Below, piece by piece: positions 1 through 8,080 of a stretch of 64,000 bases of DNA. Where the stretch lies: positions 82,054-146,053 of the forward strand of contig NZ_JNZY01000023.1 in assembly GCF_000717655.1 (NCBI RefSeq). The letters run 5' to 3'. The notes below the pieces were generated by a model. It saw nothing but the letters and a program-made list of their open reading frames with translations, was not told the origin of the DNA and made no database searches. This DNA is from Streptomyces katrae (GTDB lineage Bacteria; Actinomycetota; Actinomycetes; Streptomycetales; Streptomycetaceae). A program made the position numbers and the translations under genes. Position 1 is the first letter of the stretch. Each line of letters begins with the position of its first letter.

Positions 1-102
1 AACGCCACCGCCGAAGCCGCCGCATGGACGCCCCACTGGCGTACGGAAGCCGTCTCCTTCTTCACACACCTGCCCCACGTGGTCGCCCACACGGTGCAGT
101 GA
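1..102 (+). CDS. 3' end of an unidentified gene (partial)
   Basis: Reading frame 1 is open from the window edge to a TGA at 100-102 and encodes about 33 residues ending in HVVAHTVQ. Nearly every third codon position is G or C, as in real genes of this DNA, so I read it as the C-terminal tail of a gene that starts outside the window. The tail has several His, Trp and Phe residues and no motif I can assign. The next gene starts 221 bases later, and nothing convincing lies between. Confidence 0.45.
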   Translation, partial: NATAEAAAWTPHWRTEAVSFFTHLPHVVAHTVQ

Positions 103-323
103 ATCGCTCAGGGCATCCGTCCGGCCGCCGCGGCGCCTCCCCCCGGCGATCCATGGTGATCCCTCCCGGGGAGGCGCTGCGCACGCCGGAATCGGGCGTG
201 TCGGAAGGTTCTGTTCGGGAGGCTCTGTGGCCGGGTGTCCGGGGCAAGGGGTGGCGGGCGAGCCGCGTCGCGCAATGCCGCGCGCCTGGCGGCCGGCCGC
301 CGGCCCCGCGCGAGGATGGAGGG

Positions 324-746
324 ATGACAGACCACTTCACCACCCGGACCATCGACGTCACCACCGGCTCCGCCGAGGCCGTCCACGATCTGACCGCCGC
401 CTGCGCCCGCTTCCTCCGCGACGTCGCCCGCGGGCGCGACGGGCTCCTCAACGTGTTCACCCCGCACGCGACGGCCGGGCTCGCCGTCATCGAGACGGGC
501 GCCGGCAGCGACGACGACCTGCTGGACGCCCTGCGCACGCTGCTCCCCGCCGACGACCGCTGGCGCCACCGGCACGGCTCCCCCGGCCACGGCCGCGACC
601 ACGTGCTCCCGGCGCTCGTGCCGCCGCACGCCACACTGCCGGTCGTCGGGGGCGAACTCGCGCTGGGAACCTGGCAGTCGGTCGTCCTGGTGGACACCAA
701 CGGGGACAACCCGCAGCGCACCGTACGGCTGTCCTTCCTCGGCTGA
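324..746 (+). CDS. YjbQ family protein (UPF0047)
   Basis: This 140-residue protein belongs to the YjbQ/UPF0047 family, small trimeric cytoplasmic proteins credited with weak thiamine-phosphate synthase activity in E. coli; the physiological role is unsettled. The family hallmarks are visible: HATAGLAVIE near residue 50, HGSPGHGRDHVLPAL near residue 84, and the closing LGTWQSVVLVDTNGD strand pair. The ATG at 324 is preceded by GGATGGAGGG and gives the usual family length; in-frame codons further upstream are low-quality sequence. It stands alone and ends just before a strong hairpin. The identification rests on several conserved blocks and is firm. Confidence 0.9.
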   Translation: MTDHFTTRTIDVTTGSAEAVHDLTAACARFLRDVARGRDGLLNVFTPHATAGLAVIETGAGSDDDLLDALRTLLPADDRWRHRHGSPGHGRDHVLPALVPPHATLPVVGGELALGTWQSVVLVDTNGDNPQRTVRLSFLG

Positions 747-763
747 GGACCCAGTGCCGTGCG

Positions 764-800
764 GCGGCTCCCCGGCGCCTCAGGAGCGCCGGGGAGCCGC
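764..800. terminator. Hairpin terminator between convergent genes
   Basis: A perfect 15-bp inverted repeat (764-778 and 786-800) with a 7-base loop sits between the YjbQ gene and the oppositely oriented small gene ending at 812. GC-rich hairpins without a long T-tract are normal in this type of genome, and it would serve both strands. Confidence 0.75.
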
Positions 801-811
801 AGCCGGAGCCG

Positions 812-1003
812 TCACCGCCGGCGGTCGCGGTCGGCCGTACGGCGCTGGGCGTCGGTGTTCGGGGTGAGGGCGTCCCCCGCCTCCCCATCCCGGCTGCCCG
901 GGGCGACGGCCTCCTCGGCTTCCTTGCGCGCCTCGCGGTCGCCGCTCTCCCCCGGCGCCTTGGAGGGCGGGGTGGTGCGCCGGTGCTTCTTGTGCTCGGT
1001 CAT
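812..1003 (-). CDS. Small highly charged hypothetical protein
   Basis: A 63-residue, very hydrophilic protein rich in Lys, Arg, Glu and Asp, with no hydrophobic core and probably disordered. The ATG at 1003 has an AAGGAG site upstream at proper spacing. It starts 23 bases after the stop of the PRC-barrel gene on the same strand, so the two are very likely one transcript. Short charged proteins of this kind often follow stress-related PRC-barrel or CsbD-type genes, but no function can be assigned from sequence. Confidence 0.65.
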   Translation of the reverse strand: MTEHKKHRRTTPPSKAPGESGDREARKEAEEAVAPGSRDGEAGDALTPNTDAQRRTADRDRRR

Positions 1004-1025
1004 CTCGCGTGCTCCTTGCGGCGGT

Positions 1026-1394
1026 TCAGAGGGGACGGCCGCCGAAGGCGTCGCCGACCCGGTAGTAGGCGGTGAGTTCGTCGTGGTAGCCGGCGTCCTC
1101 GAGGTGCGTGTCGCGGTGGAACTCGGGAGCGTTCTTGATCTGCTCCTTCGTCCGGTCGATGTAGATCCTCTCCTCGTCCACGTCGATCCGCGAGACGGTG
1201 CCGGCCGGAAGGAGGACCTCCTTGCCGAAGATCCACGGGCCGGTGTCGACCACGATGTACGCGGAGCCGGCCTCGTCCGAATGCTTGTCCACCTTGCCGA
1301 TGCCGCCGTCGACGGCCTCGACCTTGAATCCGCTCAGATCGACGCCCTGCAGGTGGCCGGACGTCCCGCGGTAACCCCACACGTTCCCGGTCAT
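1026..1394 (-). CDS. PRC-barrel domain protein
   Basis: A 122-residue cytoplasmic protein whose N-terminal 80 residues form a PRC-barrel fold: residues 16-30 read as the opening strand, followed by a strand with IVVDTGPWIFGKEVLLPAG and the closing SRIDVDEERIYID. PRC barrels occur in RimM, photosynthetic reaction centres and many stress proteins; free-standing ones in actinomycetes are often induced by osmotic or desiccation stress. The C-terminal 40 residues are acidic and aromatic. The ATG at 1394 follows AAGGGACC. It is first in a two-gene operon with the small charged protein. Its biochemical role is unknown. Confidence 0.85.
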   Translation of the reverse strand: MTGNVWGYRGTSGHLQGVDLSGFKVEAVDGGIGKVDKHSDEAGSAYIVVDTGPWIFGKEVLLPAGTVSRIDVDEERIYIDRTKEQIKNAPEFHRDTHLEDAGYHDELTAYYRVGDAFGGRPL

Positions 1395-1576
1395 GACGAG
1401 TGGTCCCTTCTGCTCGGCTCGGATGTGCTGCCTTGCACGACACCGCGCCTGCCCCGCCTTTCAGGTCTCACACGGGCGCGGCCGGTCGGACGACTGTTTC
1501 GTTGTGCGGCTGCCGCGTGCGGATCTCGTTCGCTCAGCGGCTTTCTCCTCAAGCCCGCGGAGGCTGAACTGGGCAC

Positions 1577-1963
1577 ATGCCACCGCGACAGGCCGAACCG
1601 ACCACCGAGCCCTCCGAGGAAAGGCGCGACGACGACTGCGCGCGGGTCCGGCGCATCCTTGCCCGGGCCGGGTTCGACACCTCGTCGGCGGAGGGGGACG
1701 GACTGCGTGTATGGGCGGCCCCCGACGGTGTCATGGTGGGGTGGGTCGCCCGCGAGGTGCTGAGGCCGACCCTCCGGATCCACGGCCACGAGGAGGACCT
1801 GTCCCGGTTCACCGCCCTGGCGGGCCTGCGCGAGGCGCTGCGGACTGCCCTCGCCGTGGTCCTGCGCGATGCGGGCTTCGCTGTCGCCACCCGCGAGGAG
1901 TGCCTCCTCGTCCTGCGGCCCGGAACGACTCCGGCGGACGGAGGGGGCCGAGCGCGACGCTGA
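1577..1963 (+). CDS. Hypothetical protein, 128 aa
   Basis: A small soluble protein with a charged N-terminus (residues 1-25), a central segment GLRVWAAPDGVMVGWV and an amphipathic helix rich in Ala, Leu and Arg near 85-105. It resembles lineage-restricted Streptomyces hypothetical proteins; I recognise no catalytic motif. The ATG at 1577 has only a distant GGAGG, so the start is moderately certain. It converges with the AraC-type gene, whose stop is 4 bases downstream, so the two share the intergenic boundary. Confidence 0.7.
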   Translation: MPPRQAEPTTEPSEERRDDDCARVRRILARAGFDTSSAEGDGLRVWAAPDGVMVGWVAREVLRPTLRIHGHEEDLSRFTALAGLREALRTALAVVLRDAGFAVATREECLLVLRPGTTPADGGGRARR

Positions 1964-1967
1964 ATGC

Positions 1968-2945
1968 TCAGGCCCCGGCGAGGGTGCGGCGGGGAAGCTC
2001 GCCGTAGGCCTCTCGGTAGGCGGCGGAAAAACGCCCCTGATGGTGGAAGCCCCAGCGGTGGGCGATGGCCGTGACGGTGTCCCGCGCGGGATCCGCCGCG
2101 ACCAGGTCGGCACGGGCCAGGGCCAGGCGTACGCGGCGCAGGTAGGCCATCGGGGTCGTGTCGAGATGGCTCCGGAAGGCGTACTGGAGGGCCCGGGGAG
2201 TGACCCCTGCGGCAGCTGCCATGTCGGCCAGGCCGATTTCGCCGTCCGGTTGCGACTCCATGAAGGCGACGGCCCGGCGGACGGTCTGCGGCGTCGCGTC
2301 CCGGGTGTCCGCGAGCACGGGATCGGGGTGGGCGTCGGTGGGGAAGGCAGCCAGCAGGACCGCGGCGAGCATCCTGGCGGCGGCGTCGACCACGAGCCGT
2401 TCTCCGCCCTCCGGCAGGGCCAGGACGCTCTCCTCCACGTAGCCGACGGTCCTCTTCCACTGGTCGGCCATGGCCTTCGACACGGGAGTGAAGCGGCTGA
2501 AGCGCAGCGGACGGGCGGTGTGCCCGGGTGGGCGGCCCGCGACCTCTTCCACGAGGGCGATCGGTACGGTCACGGCGCGCAGCTCGGCCGCGAACACCCG
2601 TCCCGCGTAGGGGAGGTGGGGCTGCGAGATCGCGAGGACGTCGCCCGGCCCGGCTTCGGTGACGTCGTCCGCGCACTCCCCGACCATGCGGCCGCCGACC
2701 ACGTGCGTGACGGCCACGGCCCCGAGGGGACGGGTGGCGTAGGCGTACTCCGTGGGCAGCGCGAGGGTGCTGAGCGACACAGGACCGGCGTTGGTGCGGG
2801 CGTAACGGAAGGAGCTGTGGGGGGCGGGCGTCTTCATGCGCAGGCTCGTCCCGTAGGCCGCCTTCAGCCAGTCGCGTGCGACGTCCACTTCGGTGGTACG
2901 GAAGCTGTGCCCGTCCGAAGGGTCGGCGTGCGACTGATCAAGCAT
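1968..2945 (-). CDS. AraC family transcriptional regulator
   Basis: A 325-residue regulator. The C-terminal 100 residues hold the double helix-turn-helix of the AraC/XylS family, including GLADMAAAAGVTPRALQYAF in the first HTH and TPMAYLRRVRLALARADL followed by AIAHRWGFHHQGRFSAAYRE in the second. The N-terminal 210 residues match the AraC-binding-like cupin type found in ToxT/FeaR-like regulators (RxDVARDWL-type opening, GDVLAISQPHLPY). The ATG at 2945 gives the expected length; the frame stays open further upstream but overlaps a dehydrogenase relic. Its target is not evident: no divergent intact gene is adjacent. Confidence 0.85.
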   Translation of the reverse strand: MLDQSHADPSDGHSFRTTEVDVARDWLKAAYGTSLRMKTPAPHSSFRYARTNAGPVSLSTLALPTEYAYATRPLGAVAVTHVVGGRMVGECADDVTEAGPGDVLAISQPHLPYAGRVFAAELRAVTVPIALVEEVAGRPPGHTARPLRFSRFTPVSKAMADQWKRTVGYVEESVLALPEGGERLVVDAAARMLAAVLLAAFPTDAHPDPVLADTRDATPQTVRRAVAFMESQPDGEIGLADMAAAAGVTPRALQYAFRSHLDTTPMAYLRRVRLALARADLVAADPARDTVTAIAHRWGFHHQGRFSAAYREAYGELPRRTLAGA

Positions 2946-3046
2946 GGCGATGGGCGTCCTCTTCCACGGGGGCCGGGGCACGGCAGGGCCGCGCGGTTCA
3001 AGCGTACGTGCTGCGGAAGCCTCGACGGGACGTCGCGGAAGAGGTC

Positions 3047-3193
3047 CTATCCGGCGCCCTCCTCGACGTAGCGCGGCAACTCGGCGACGAGTCTGCGCGA
3101 GGCCTCCCGCATCGCCGAACGGGTCATGCCCGCGGCGTGCGGGGAGAGGGCGCAGTGGGGGTTGAGGGGCAGCGTGGAGACACGAATTTCCAT
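3047..3193 (-). pseudogene. C-terminal remnant of a D-2-hydroxyacid dehydrogenase
   Basis: Reading the minus strand from about 3193 to the TAG at 3047-3049 gives a 48-residue tail containing CALSPHAAGMT and then REASRRLVAELPRY. SPHxA-G-xT followed by an Ala/Arg helix is the closing part of NAD-dependent 2-hydroxyacid dehydrogenases, containing the catalytic His. No N-terminal or Rossmann portion is present upstream, so this is a fragment left by deletion or rearrangement. The assignment rests on one motif plus the expected distance to the C-terminus. Confidence 0.6.
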
Positions 3194-3305
3194 GTCGACG
3201 ACGCGGCAAGCGCGGATCTGTCAGCTTCAGCGTGCTCAAAAAGAGCCTGGTCGGGTCGGACGAGTCAGCATACGAGCTGCGGTTGCCGACGAGTCGGGCC
3301 CGGAT

Positions 3306-3656
3306 TCACCACTTCTCGGCGAGGGATTCGAGCGGGGCATCAGCGTTGGCACGGGTGATCCGCCCGGCGATGGCGAGGGCGTCGACGACCCAGCCGCGAG
3401 CTTGCAGGGTCCCACCGAGGTGGCCAGCGAGGACGGCCGTGACCGCCTCGTGCCGGGCATCGTTACCACAAGCCTCGAGGACGAGTTCGGCAAGGGGTTC
3501 GAAGTCGCCGTCCTCAGCGTCGCGGACAGCGGAGGACATCGTCGAACGTATGCGGTACATGCCCGCGGCTTCCTTGAGATCGCGCCAGAACCGGGCCTCG
3601 TACCGTCCGGGCAGGGCGTCGAGGAGGGCGGCGAGCTGCTGCTCGTCGTCGATCAC
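3306..3656 (-). CDS. Hypothetical protein, 116 aa
   Basis: A small acidic, helix-rich protein starting with a GTG preceded by GGAAGGAG at ideal spacing. The N-terminus reads IDDEQQLAALLDALP and the rest is a run of amphipathic helices with many Ala, Glu and Arg residues, suggesting a soluble all-alpha fold. There is no catalytic motif I recognise. It lies between the dehydrogenase relic and the CoiA-like gene on the same strand, with about 120 bases to the latter. Codon usage is normal for the region. Confidence 0.65.
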   Translation of the reverse strand: MIDDEQQLAALLDALPGRYEARFWRDLKEAAGMYRIRSTMSSAVRDAEDGDFEPLAELVLEACGNDARHEAVTAVLAGHLGGTLQARGWVVDALAIAGRITRANADAPLESLAEKW

Positions 3657-3780
3657 GTCGGACTCCTTCCGATAGGCGTCGGGCCAGTATCGGCGCCGCC
3701 TGATCTATCCGGAGGCGCTTCCGAAGAGTCGAACGGATACGGCACCGAGTCACGCCAACCGACGGCACGGGCCGGTCTGG

Positions 3781-5085
3781 TCACGCGCTGTTGGGCCTGT
3801 TGGACCAACCGAGCCCAACGGGCCCAACCGGTGAATCCGCAGTCCCGTACGGGGCGACCCGGACGAAGTCGCTGCGCCTGGTGACCGGGTTCAGCACAGC
3901 GACCTTCAGCGGGCTCCTGGCGGCAGCCTGGATACGTGAGAGCCAAGTGTGATTCGGTACCAGGATCGTCAGATCTCTCGGCCACCGGGCGAGCGCTTTC
4001 GGATCAGGGCACACCACGCCGGCCAGGTTGAACCCGCCGCTTCCTCCCGTCGCCCGGGAGTAGACGAGCAGCCCGCGGCCGTGGGCCGGGCTCTGATCGC
4101 CGTAGGTGATCGCCTTGCCCGAAGCGGAACGGACCATCTGTGTGAAGGGCTCCCACACCAAGGCATCCAGGCCGGCGTACTCGAAGAAGCCAGCCAGCCG
4201 CTGCAACTCCGCCGCCCGCTCGCGCTTCCGTTCTCGCACACGCTCCTCGGCCGCTTGGCGACGTTGAGCAGCAGCAGCGGCCCGTTCCTCGGCCTCCTGG
4301 CGGCGACGCTCGGCGTCGGCTGCCCGTGTAACGGCTTCGGCCTCAGCCTCCAGTTGGGCGCGGGCGACGGCCATGCGCTCGTACGCGGGAGCCGTCCACC
4401 ACACCGCGCCGTTCACGCCGGTGTGAACGTGTACCTGTCCTTCAAGGACCCACTTGATCGCGTCACCGAGCGAGCAGGTTATGTGCTCCCACTTCGCCTT
4501 CGCCTTCAAGGTGCGCGGCGCCCAGGCGTAGCGCACCATCCCGTGCCACACCGTCCAGGTCTCGCCGCGCTGCTGTGGGAAGCGCACCCGCAACGAGGGT
4601 ACGACCCTCTCCCACGGCCGGTCCGTCAAGGCGACCCAGCACACCGCCACCCCGTCCTGCGCATAGCGGTCCGTGCGCATCTGGGCGTCCTGCGGCGTCA
4701 TCGGCGACAGCTGCGCCTCCAATGCCATGAAGGGACGGCCGTGCTCGTCGAAGACCATCACGTCGGCGCGCCAGTTCCGGGCCTCGCTGCTGACTTCCAG
4801 GTCCGCCCGCCAGCCCGCTGCCCGGGCAGCCAGGGCCAGCTCCAGCTTCAGCAGGTGGTGCTCAGGCGACTCGTTCGCCAGCTCGCAGTCCTTCGGCCGC
4901 ACCTGGTGGTAGAAGTGCCGGGCGCTGTACTGGGATACCCGGGCGAAGACCCGTCCCCGGCACTCCGGACACGCCAGCTCCAGCCCCTTGACGCGATGGA
5001 CGTCCGTCCAGGCGCGACCACACCCGAGATCGTCCAGCGACGCGTCCAGCCTGCCCCATAACGGATGTACAGCGGTATACCCCAT
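3781..5085 (-). CDS. CoiA-like nuclease-domain protein with coiled coil
   Basis: A 434-residue protein resembling competence factor CoiA. Near residues 38-45 there is a CPEC zinc-knuckle half followed by ARHFYHQ; a restriction-endonuclease-like core follows, with ESPEHHLLKLELA, then WRADVMVFDEHG and MALEAQLSP (the D...ExQ active-site pattern), and RTDRYAQDGVAVCWVA. Residues about 225-300 form a long Ala/Glu/Arg coiled coil. The C-terminal 130 residues are unassigned. The ATG at 5085 follows AAGGGGG. CoiA proteins act on single-stranded or recombination intermediates during DNA uptake in Firmicutes; in actinomycetes such proteins are usually tied to mobile DNA and the role is unproven. Confidence 0.75.
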   Translation of the reverse strand: MGYTAVHPLWGRLDASLDDLGCGRAWTDVHRVKGLELACPECRGRVFARVSQYSARHFYHQVRPKDCELANESPEHHLLKLELALAARAAGWRADLEVSSEARNWRADVMVFDEHGRPFMALEAQLSPMTPQDAQMRTDRYAQDGVAVCWVALTDRPWERVVPSLRVRFPQQRGETWTVWHGMVRYAWAPRTLKAKAKWEHITCSLGDAIKWVLEGQVHVHTGVNGAVWWTAPAYERMAVARAQLEAEAEAVTRAADAERRRQEAEERAAAAAQRRQAAEERVRERKRERAAELQRLAGFFEYAGLDALVWEPFTQMVRSASGKAITYGDQSPAHGRGLLVYSRATGGSGGFNLAGVVCPDPKALARWPRDLTILVPNHTWLSRIQAAARSPLKVAVLNPVTRRSDFVRVAPYGTADSPVGPVGLGWSNRPNSA

Positions 5086-5365
5086 CAAGCCCCCTTATGC
5101 GCCTCACCACCAGCGTCCCCAGCCAAAGACGGCCCCACGCCCTCTCGCGCCACCGCGTACCGACTGAGCACGGCCTTGTCGATCAACGTTGCCTGCCTAT
5201 CCCCCGCCAGGCAAGAGCCACTTCAGTGCCGTCCCCCTCGCCCGGCAGCACGCTCCACTCGTCCCCAGTGCGAGCCACGGGGAGAGCTACAAACCTGGCC
5301 GGCTTCCCTTCCGCAGTCGGGACACGCCACAGCCAGCACGGCCGGCGAGCCGGGAGACCGGGAAC

Positions 5366-5713
5366 TCATTCTGCGCTGCTCCGCTGCGCGCGCTCATCCA
5401 GGATGGGCTGAACACGCTCGTCGTGTGGGTATGGCCGGACCCTTCTGCGGCCCATCCGGTCGTCGTTCACACAGTCCTTGCCCACGACGGCGAAGCAGCG
5501 TGGGCAGTGTTCCTTGATCCAAAACCGGCGGGCCACCAGCTCGTGCCGCGGCGATGGCACCTTCGGACGCGCCGGCGCCTCGGGTTCGGACCTGCCCGGA
5601 TCCTCGAGACCTGCGCGCGCCTTCCACTCGGTAATCTTGCTTACCTCGTCAGGGGCAAGGAGGTCCCCGGCGTGGTCCGCCGCACGACACAGGCTCCGCA
5701 CGAGCCTGCGCAT
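5366..5713 (-). CDS. Zinc-finger protein of mobile-element type
   Basis: A 115-residue basic protein. The C-terminal third carries CPRCFAVVGKDCVNDDRMG followed by RPYPHDER, the CxxC...C...H pattern of a small zinc-binding domain common in actinobacterial phage and plasmid proteins. Coding sequence may extend about 60 bases upstream in the same frame without a start codon, while another frame has an ATG near 5790 behind a perfect AGGAGG, so a frameshift near the 5' end is possible. It precedes the CoiA-like gene on the same strand. Function unknown; probably nucleic-acid binding. Confidence 0.55.
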   Translation of the reverse strand: MRRLVRSLCRAADHAGDLLAPDEVSKITEWKARAGLEDPGRSEPEAPARPKVPSPRHELVARRFWIKEHCPRCFAVVGKDCVNDDRMGRRRVRPYPHDERVQPILDERAQRSSAE

Positions 5714-5811
5714 CTCCGTCGCCGGCGCACGACAGCGGAGCAGAGCCAGGCTTTCCGGGGTCCGCGCTGAACCCGCTTCGCAGCCTTCATCTCTGCCTCC
5801 TGCCTGCTCCT

Positions 5812-6318
5812 TTGTATGTCGAGCATCTGCAGGCCGACGCCGCAGGCAGCCAGGTGGGCGGCCGCAACATCCGCGAGCCGGGCCTCCTCGCCCGTGCGCT
5901 CATGGCTGGCTGTCGCAGAGGCAGTACCGGGGTGTCAGGTCTGAAGATCGGTCTCAAGGGCGACATCGCCGTCGACTGGCCGGCGGCCGCAACGCCTGTG
6001 ACGAGCAAGACTCTGCCGGTAACGAAGACGAAGCGCCTCGACCGCAACCGGCCCGTCTCGGTCCGCGAGTGCAAGCGCTACTGGGGAGCCAACTACACCG
6101 ACGGCGGCAAGGGAGTGCGACGAGTTCCCCTTCGCCTCCACCTACGAAGGATCCGCGATCGACGAGTACGACCCCCACGTCGAGAAGAACAACTTCTCCG
6201 TCCAGCCCGTCCCCGGCGACCAGAACGGAGCCGGCGGAACCCTGCTGCGCGGCTTCTACAACGCCCACCGCATCATCGACGGACCCGAAGACGGCTTCAT
6301 CGTAAAGATCAACTGGCA
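5812..6318 (+). pseudogene. NucA/NucB-type deoxyribonuclease, frameshifted
   Basis: Two frames together encode the NucA/NucB DNase fold. Frame 1 gives RPVSVRECKRYWGANYTDGG up to about 6111; one extra G near 6112 then moves the sequence into frame 2, which continues CDEFPFASTYEGSA, then DQNGAGGTLLRGFYNAHRI and ends around DGFIVKI at 6318. CDE(F/Y)PFA and NxxGGxxLxxFY are the family signature. These nucleases are usually secreted or form toxin domains of large polymorphic proteins. There is no clear start or signal peptide, so the 5' part is also lost. Its position beside the RHS region suggests toxin-associated origin. Confidence 0.7.
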
Positions 6319-6367
6319 CAGACGTCCAACAGCAGGGCCCGGTACAGGGGTGTGCCGGGCCCCGCCC

Positions 6368-6880
6368 TCATCCGGCCTTCGGCCAGAAATCGATCACGTA
6401 CCGCTCCACGCCGTACGCCGTGCCCTCATCCCGCGTCACACGCTCCACCTCCGCCCTGCCCGCGCAGCGGACCCTCACCCGCCACATCCCCCCGCGGCCA
6501 AGCCGGATCAGCTCCTCGGCACGGCCGCTCCCCCACACCGCCACCTCGCCCGTGACCGACTCGTAGTCGATCTCCCCCTGCTCCTCCCACTCGCCATCCT
6601 CGTGGTCGGGCGGGCCGTCCCAGACACGGGCTGTCACCGCGGCGGTGTGAGTGTGACCAGCGCTGAACACATCGAACCGGCGGACACGCTCCTGCAGGAA
6701 CACCCCCCAGTCGAAGTCATCCGGGAACGGCACCGGCACCACGCTGTCGTCCGACTCCTGAAAACCGAACGCCCGGAACTCCACCCGCGCATCCAGCTCC
6801 TGCTGCCCCAGCAACCTGGCCACGCTTCGCCCTTCCTCCCAGAACCGCAAAACCTCCACCAAGACCGTAGAACACGGCAC
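6368..6880 (-). CDS. Hypothetical protein, 170 aa
   Basis: An acidic, aromatic-rich protein of about 170 residues starting at a GTG (6880) directly behind a GGGAGGGAG site. It contains an FPDDFDWGVFLQERV segment and ends GTAYGVERYVIDFWP. Trp/Asp/Glu-rich proteins without signal or membrane segments beside RHS or nuclease genes are often immunity proteins, but nothing here proves that. The same frame is open further upstream only as low-quality Arg-rich sequence, so I chose the internal start. The gene is on the strand opposite to the nuclease relic and its end faces that relic. Confidence 0.5.
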   Translation of the reverse strand: MPCSTVLVEVLRFWEEGRSVARLLGQQELDARVEFRAFGFQESDDSVVPVPFPDDFDWGVFLQERVRRFDVFSAGHTHTAAVTARVWDGPPDHEDGEWEEQGEIDYESVTGEVAVWGSGRAEELIRLGRGGMWRVRVRCAGRAEVERVTRDEGTAYGVERYVIDFWPKAG

Positions 6881-7039
6881 CTCCCTCCCCGCGAGGACCA
6901 GCCACCTGGCAGCTCCCACCGTGTGGCTGCACGCATGACCCAGTCGACGACGTCGGGGAAGCAAGGAGCCTGGTTGCGGAGGTCGCTGGGCCGCCGACGG
7001 GGATTGCGATGGCTGACCGCCGTCTCGGCGGGCTTCAAC

Positions 7040-7300
7040 GATGCCCCGGTGCCACCAGGTCCGGCCGTGGCCGATCGCTCTCGGCGCGGCAGGCCGGTAG
7101 CCAGAGGCAGTGCACGAGCAGAAATTCCTGCGGCAACTCCGAGGAGGGGCCCGGCTTCCCTGCCCCTGAGGAGGTCCTCGGGATCGCTCTCTTCGTCGGT
7201 GCCGACCGGGATCGGTTCGCCTGTCGCCGATGAGAACGGCAGCACCTCGTCGAGCCCGATGCTTCTCACCTGAATAACGACTTGATACGGCTTCGCTCCA
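7040..7300 (-). pseudogene. Degenerate coding remnant
   Basis: On the minus strand one frame reads VIQVRSIGLDEVLPFSS and continues through an acidic stretch to about 7150; a shift of frame then gives ELPQEFLLVHCLWLPACRA before a stop near 7040. Both pieces look like protein rather than random translation and together would make about 80 residues of one gene broken by a frameshift. I do not recognise the family. It lies just upstream of the 170-residue protein on the same strand and may once have been joined to it. Confidence 0.35.
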
Positions 7301-7501
7301 CCTCGCCCCAATCAGTCTGGCGTGGCTCACTCGAACGTCGGGACGATCTCCAGAAGGTGCTTAAGGGCGTTGGTCACAATGGGGACCTGTTTCTCAGGGG
7401 CGATGGTCCGGGTTTATCGGCGTCGATGGGCCCGGGCGGCTCGGTGTGCACTCGTGACGCTTCCGAGCGGGCGGTTTTCTGTATCTGATGACGGCCATCA
7501 T

Positions 7502-8080
7502 TCAAGGAAGGCGCGGAACGAGCTCCAGCCAGGCTCGCGTCTCCTGGAACGCAGGGTCGTCACCTTCCAGGAGCGCGCGGAGGGGAAGCAGCGGAGTCAG
7601 CATGTTTTTGATCCGGCGTAGCTGCAGCATCTGATCCCTCGATGCTGATTTCCACTCTTCGGCGAGACGCGCCCCCGCTTCCAGCGACACTCCCACGTTC
7701 CGCAGGATCTCTGAGCAGAGAGCGCGAAGGTCCCGAGCCGCATCCGCGTTACTGGCCCCGAACTCCCGGATCATGTAGGCGCGCACGTTTGCAGAATCGG
7801 CCATCGCCTGCTGCGCCGTGTGGCTCCGCTCCTTTCTTGAGATTGCGGAGAGCGCGAGACGACCCCAGCGGAGCCTTGTTTTGTTTGAGAGACCAGGTGA
7901 CTGCATGCCGCCGACGGCGAAGTCGCGCAACTGTTCCCAGTGCTCCAGCGAGCAGGCCCTCGCTTCGGGTGTCAGCAGGTACCGTTCCAGGTCCTCCGGC
8001 GAAGAGCTGAGGAATCGGCGCCCGCTCCCGTGGCAGCCGCGTGTCTCAGGGGAAGGGTCAGAGGATGGGGATTCCGGCAC
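7502..8080 (-). CDS. Hypothetical protein downstream of RHS gene (possible immunity protein)
   Basis: About 192 residues, soluble and helix-rich, with SPEDLERYLLTPEARACSLEHW near the N-terminus and long Ala/Glu/Arg helices later. The GTG at 8080 overlaps the last codons of the RHS gene; the frame is open further upstream inside RHS coding sequence, so the start is uncertain. A small gene directly after an RHS C-terminal toxin domain is the normal position for its cognate immunity protein, which is the only basis for that suggestion. No immunity family is recognised by sequence. Confidence 0.5.
   Translation of the reverse strand: MPESPSSDPSPETRGCHGSGRRFLSSSPEDLERYLLTPEARACSLEHWEQLRDFAVGGMQSPGLSNKTRLRWGRLALSAISRKERSHTAQQAMADSANVRAYMIREFGASNADAARDLRALCSEILRNVGVSLEAGARLAEEWKSASRDQMLQLRRIKNMLTPLLPLRALLEGDDPAFQETRAWLELVPRLP

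Noticed and set aside
24..746. 240-residue start for the YjbQ gene
   Set aside because: The first 100 residues are Arg/Pro-rich, unlike the family; the ATG at 324 has a good ribosome-binding site and gives the family length.
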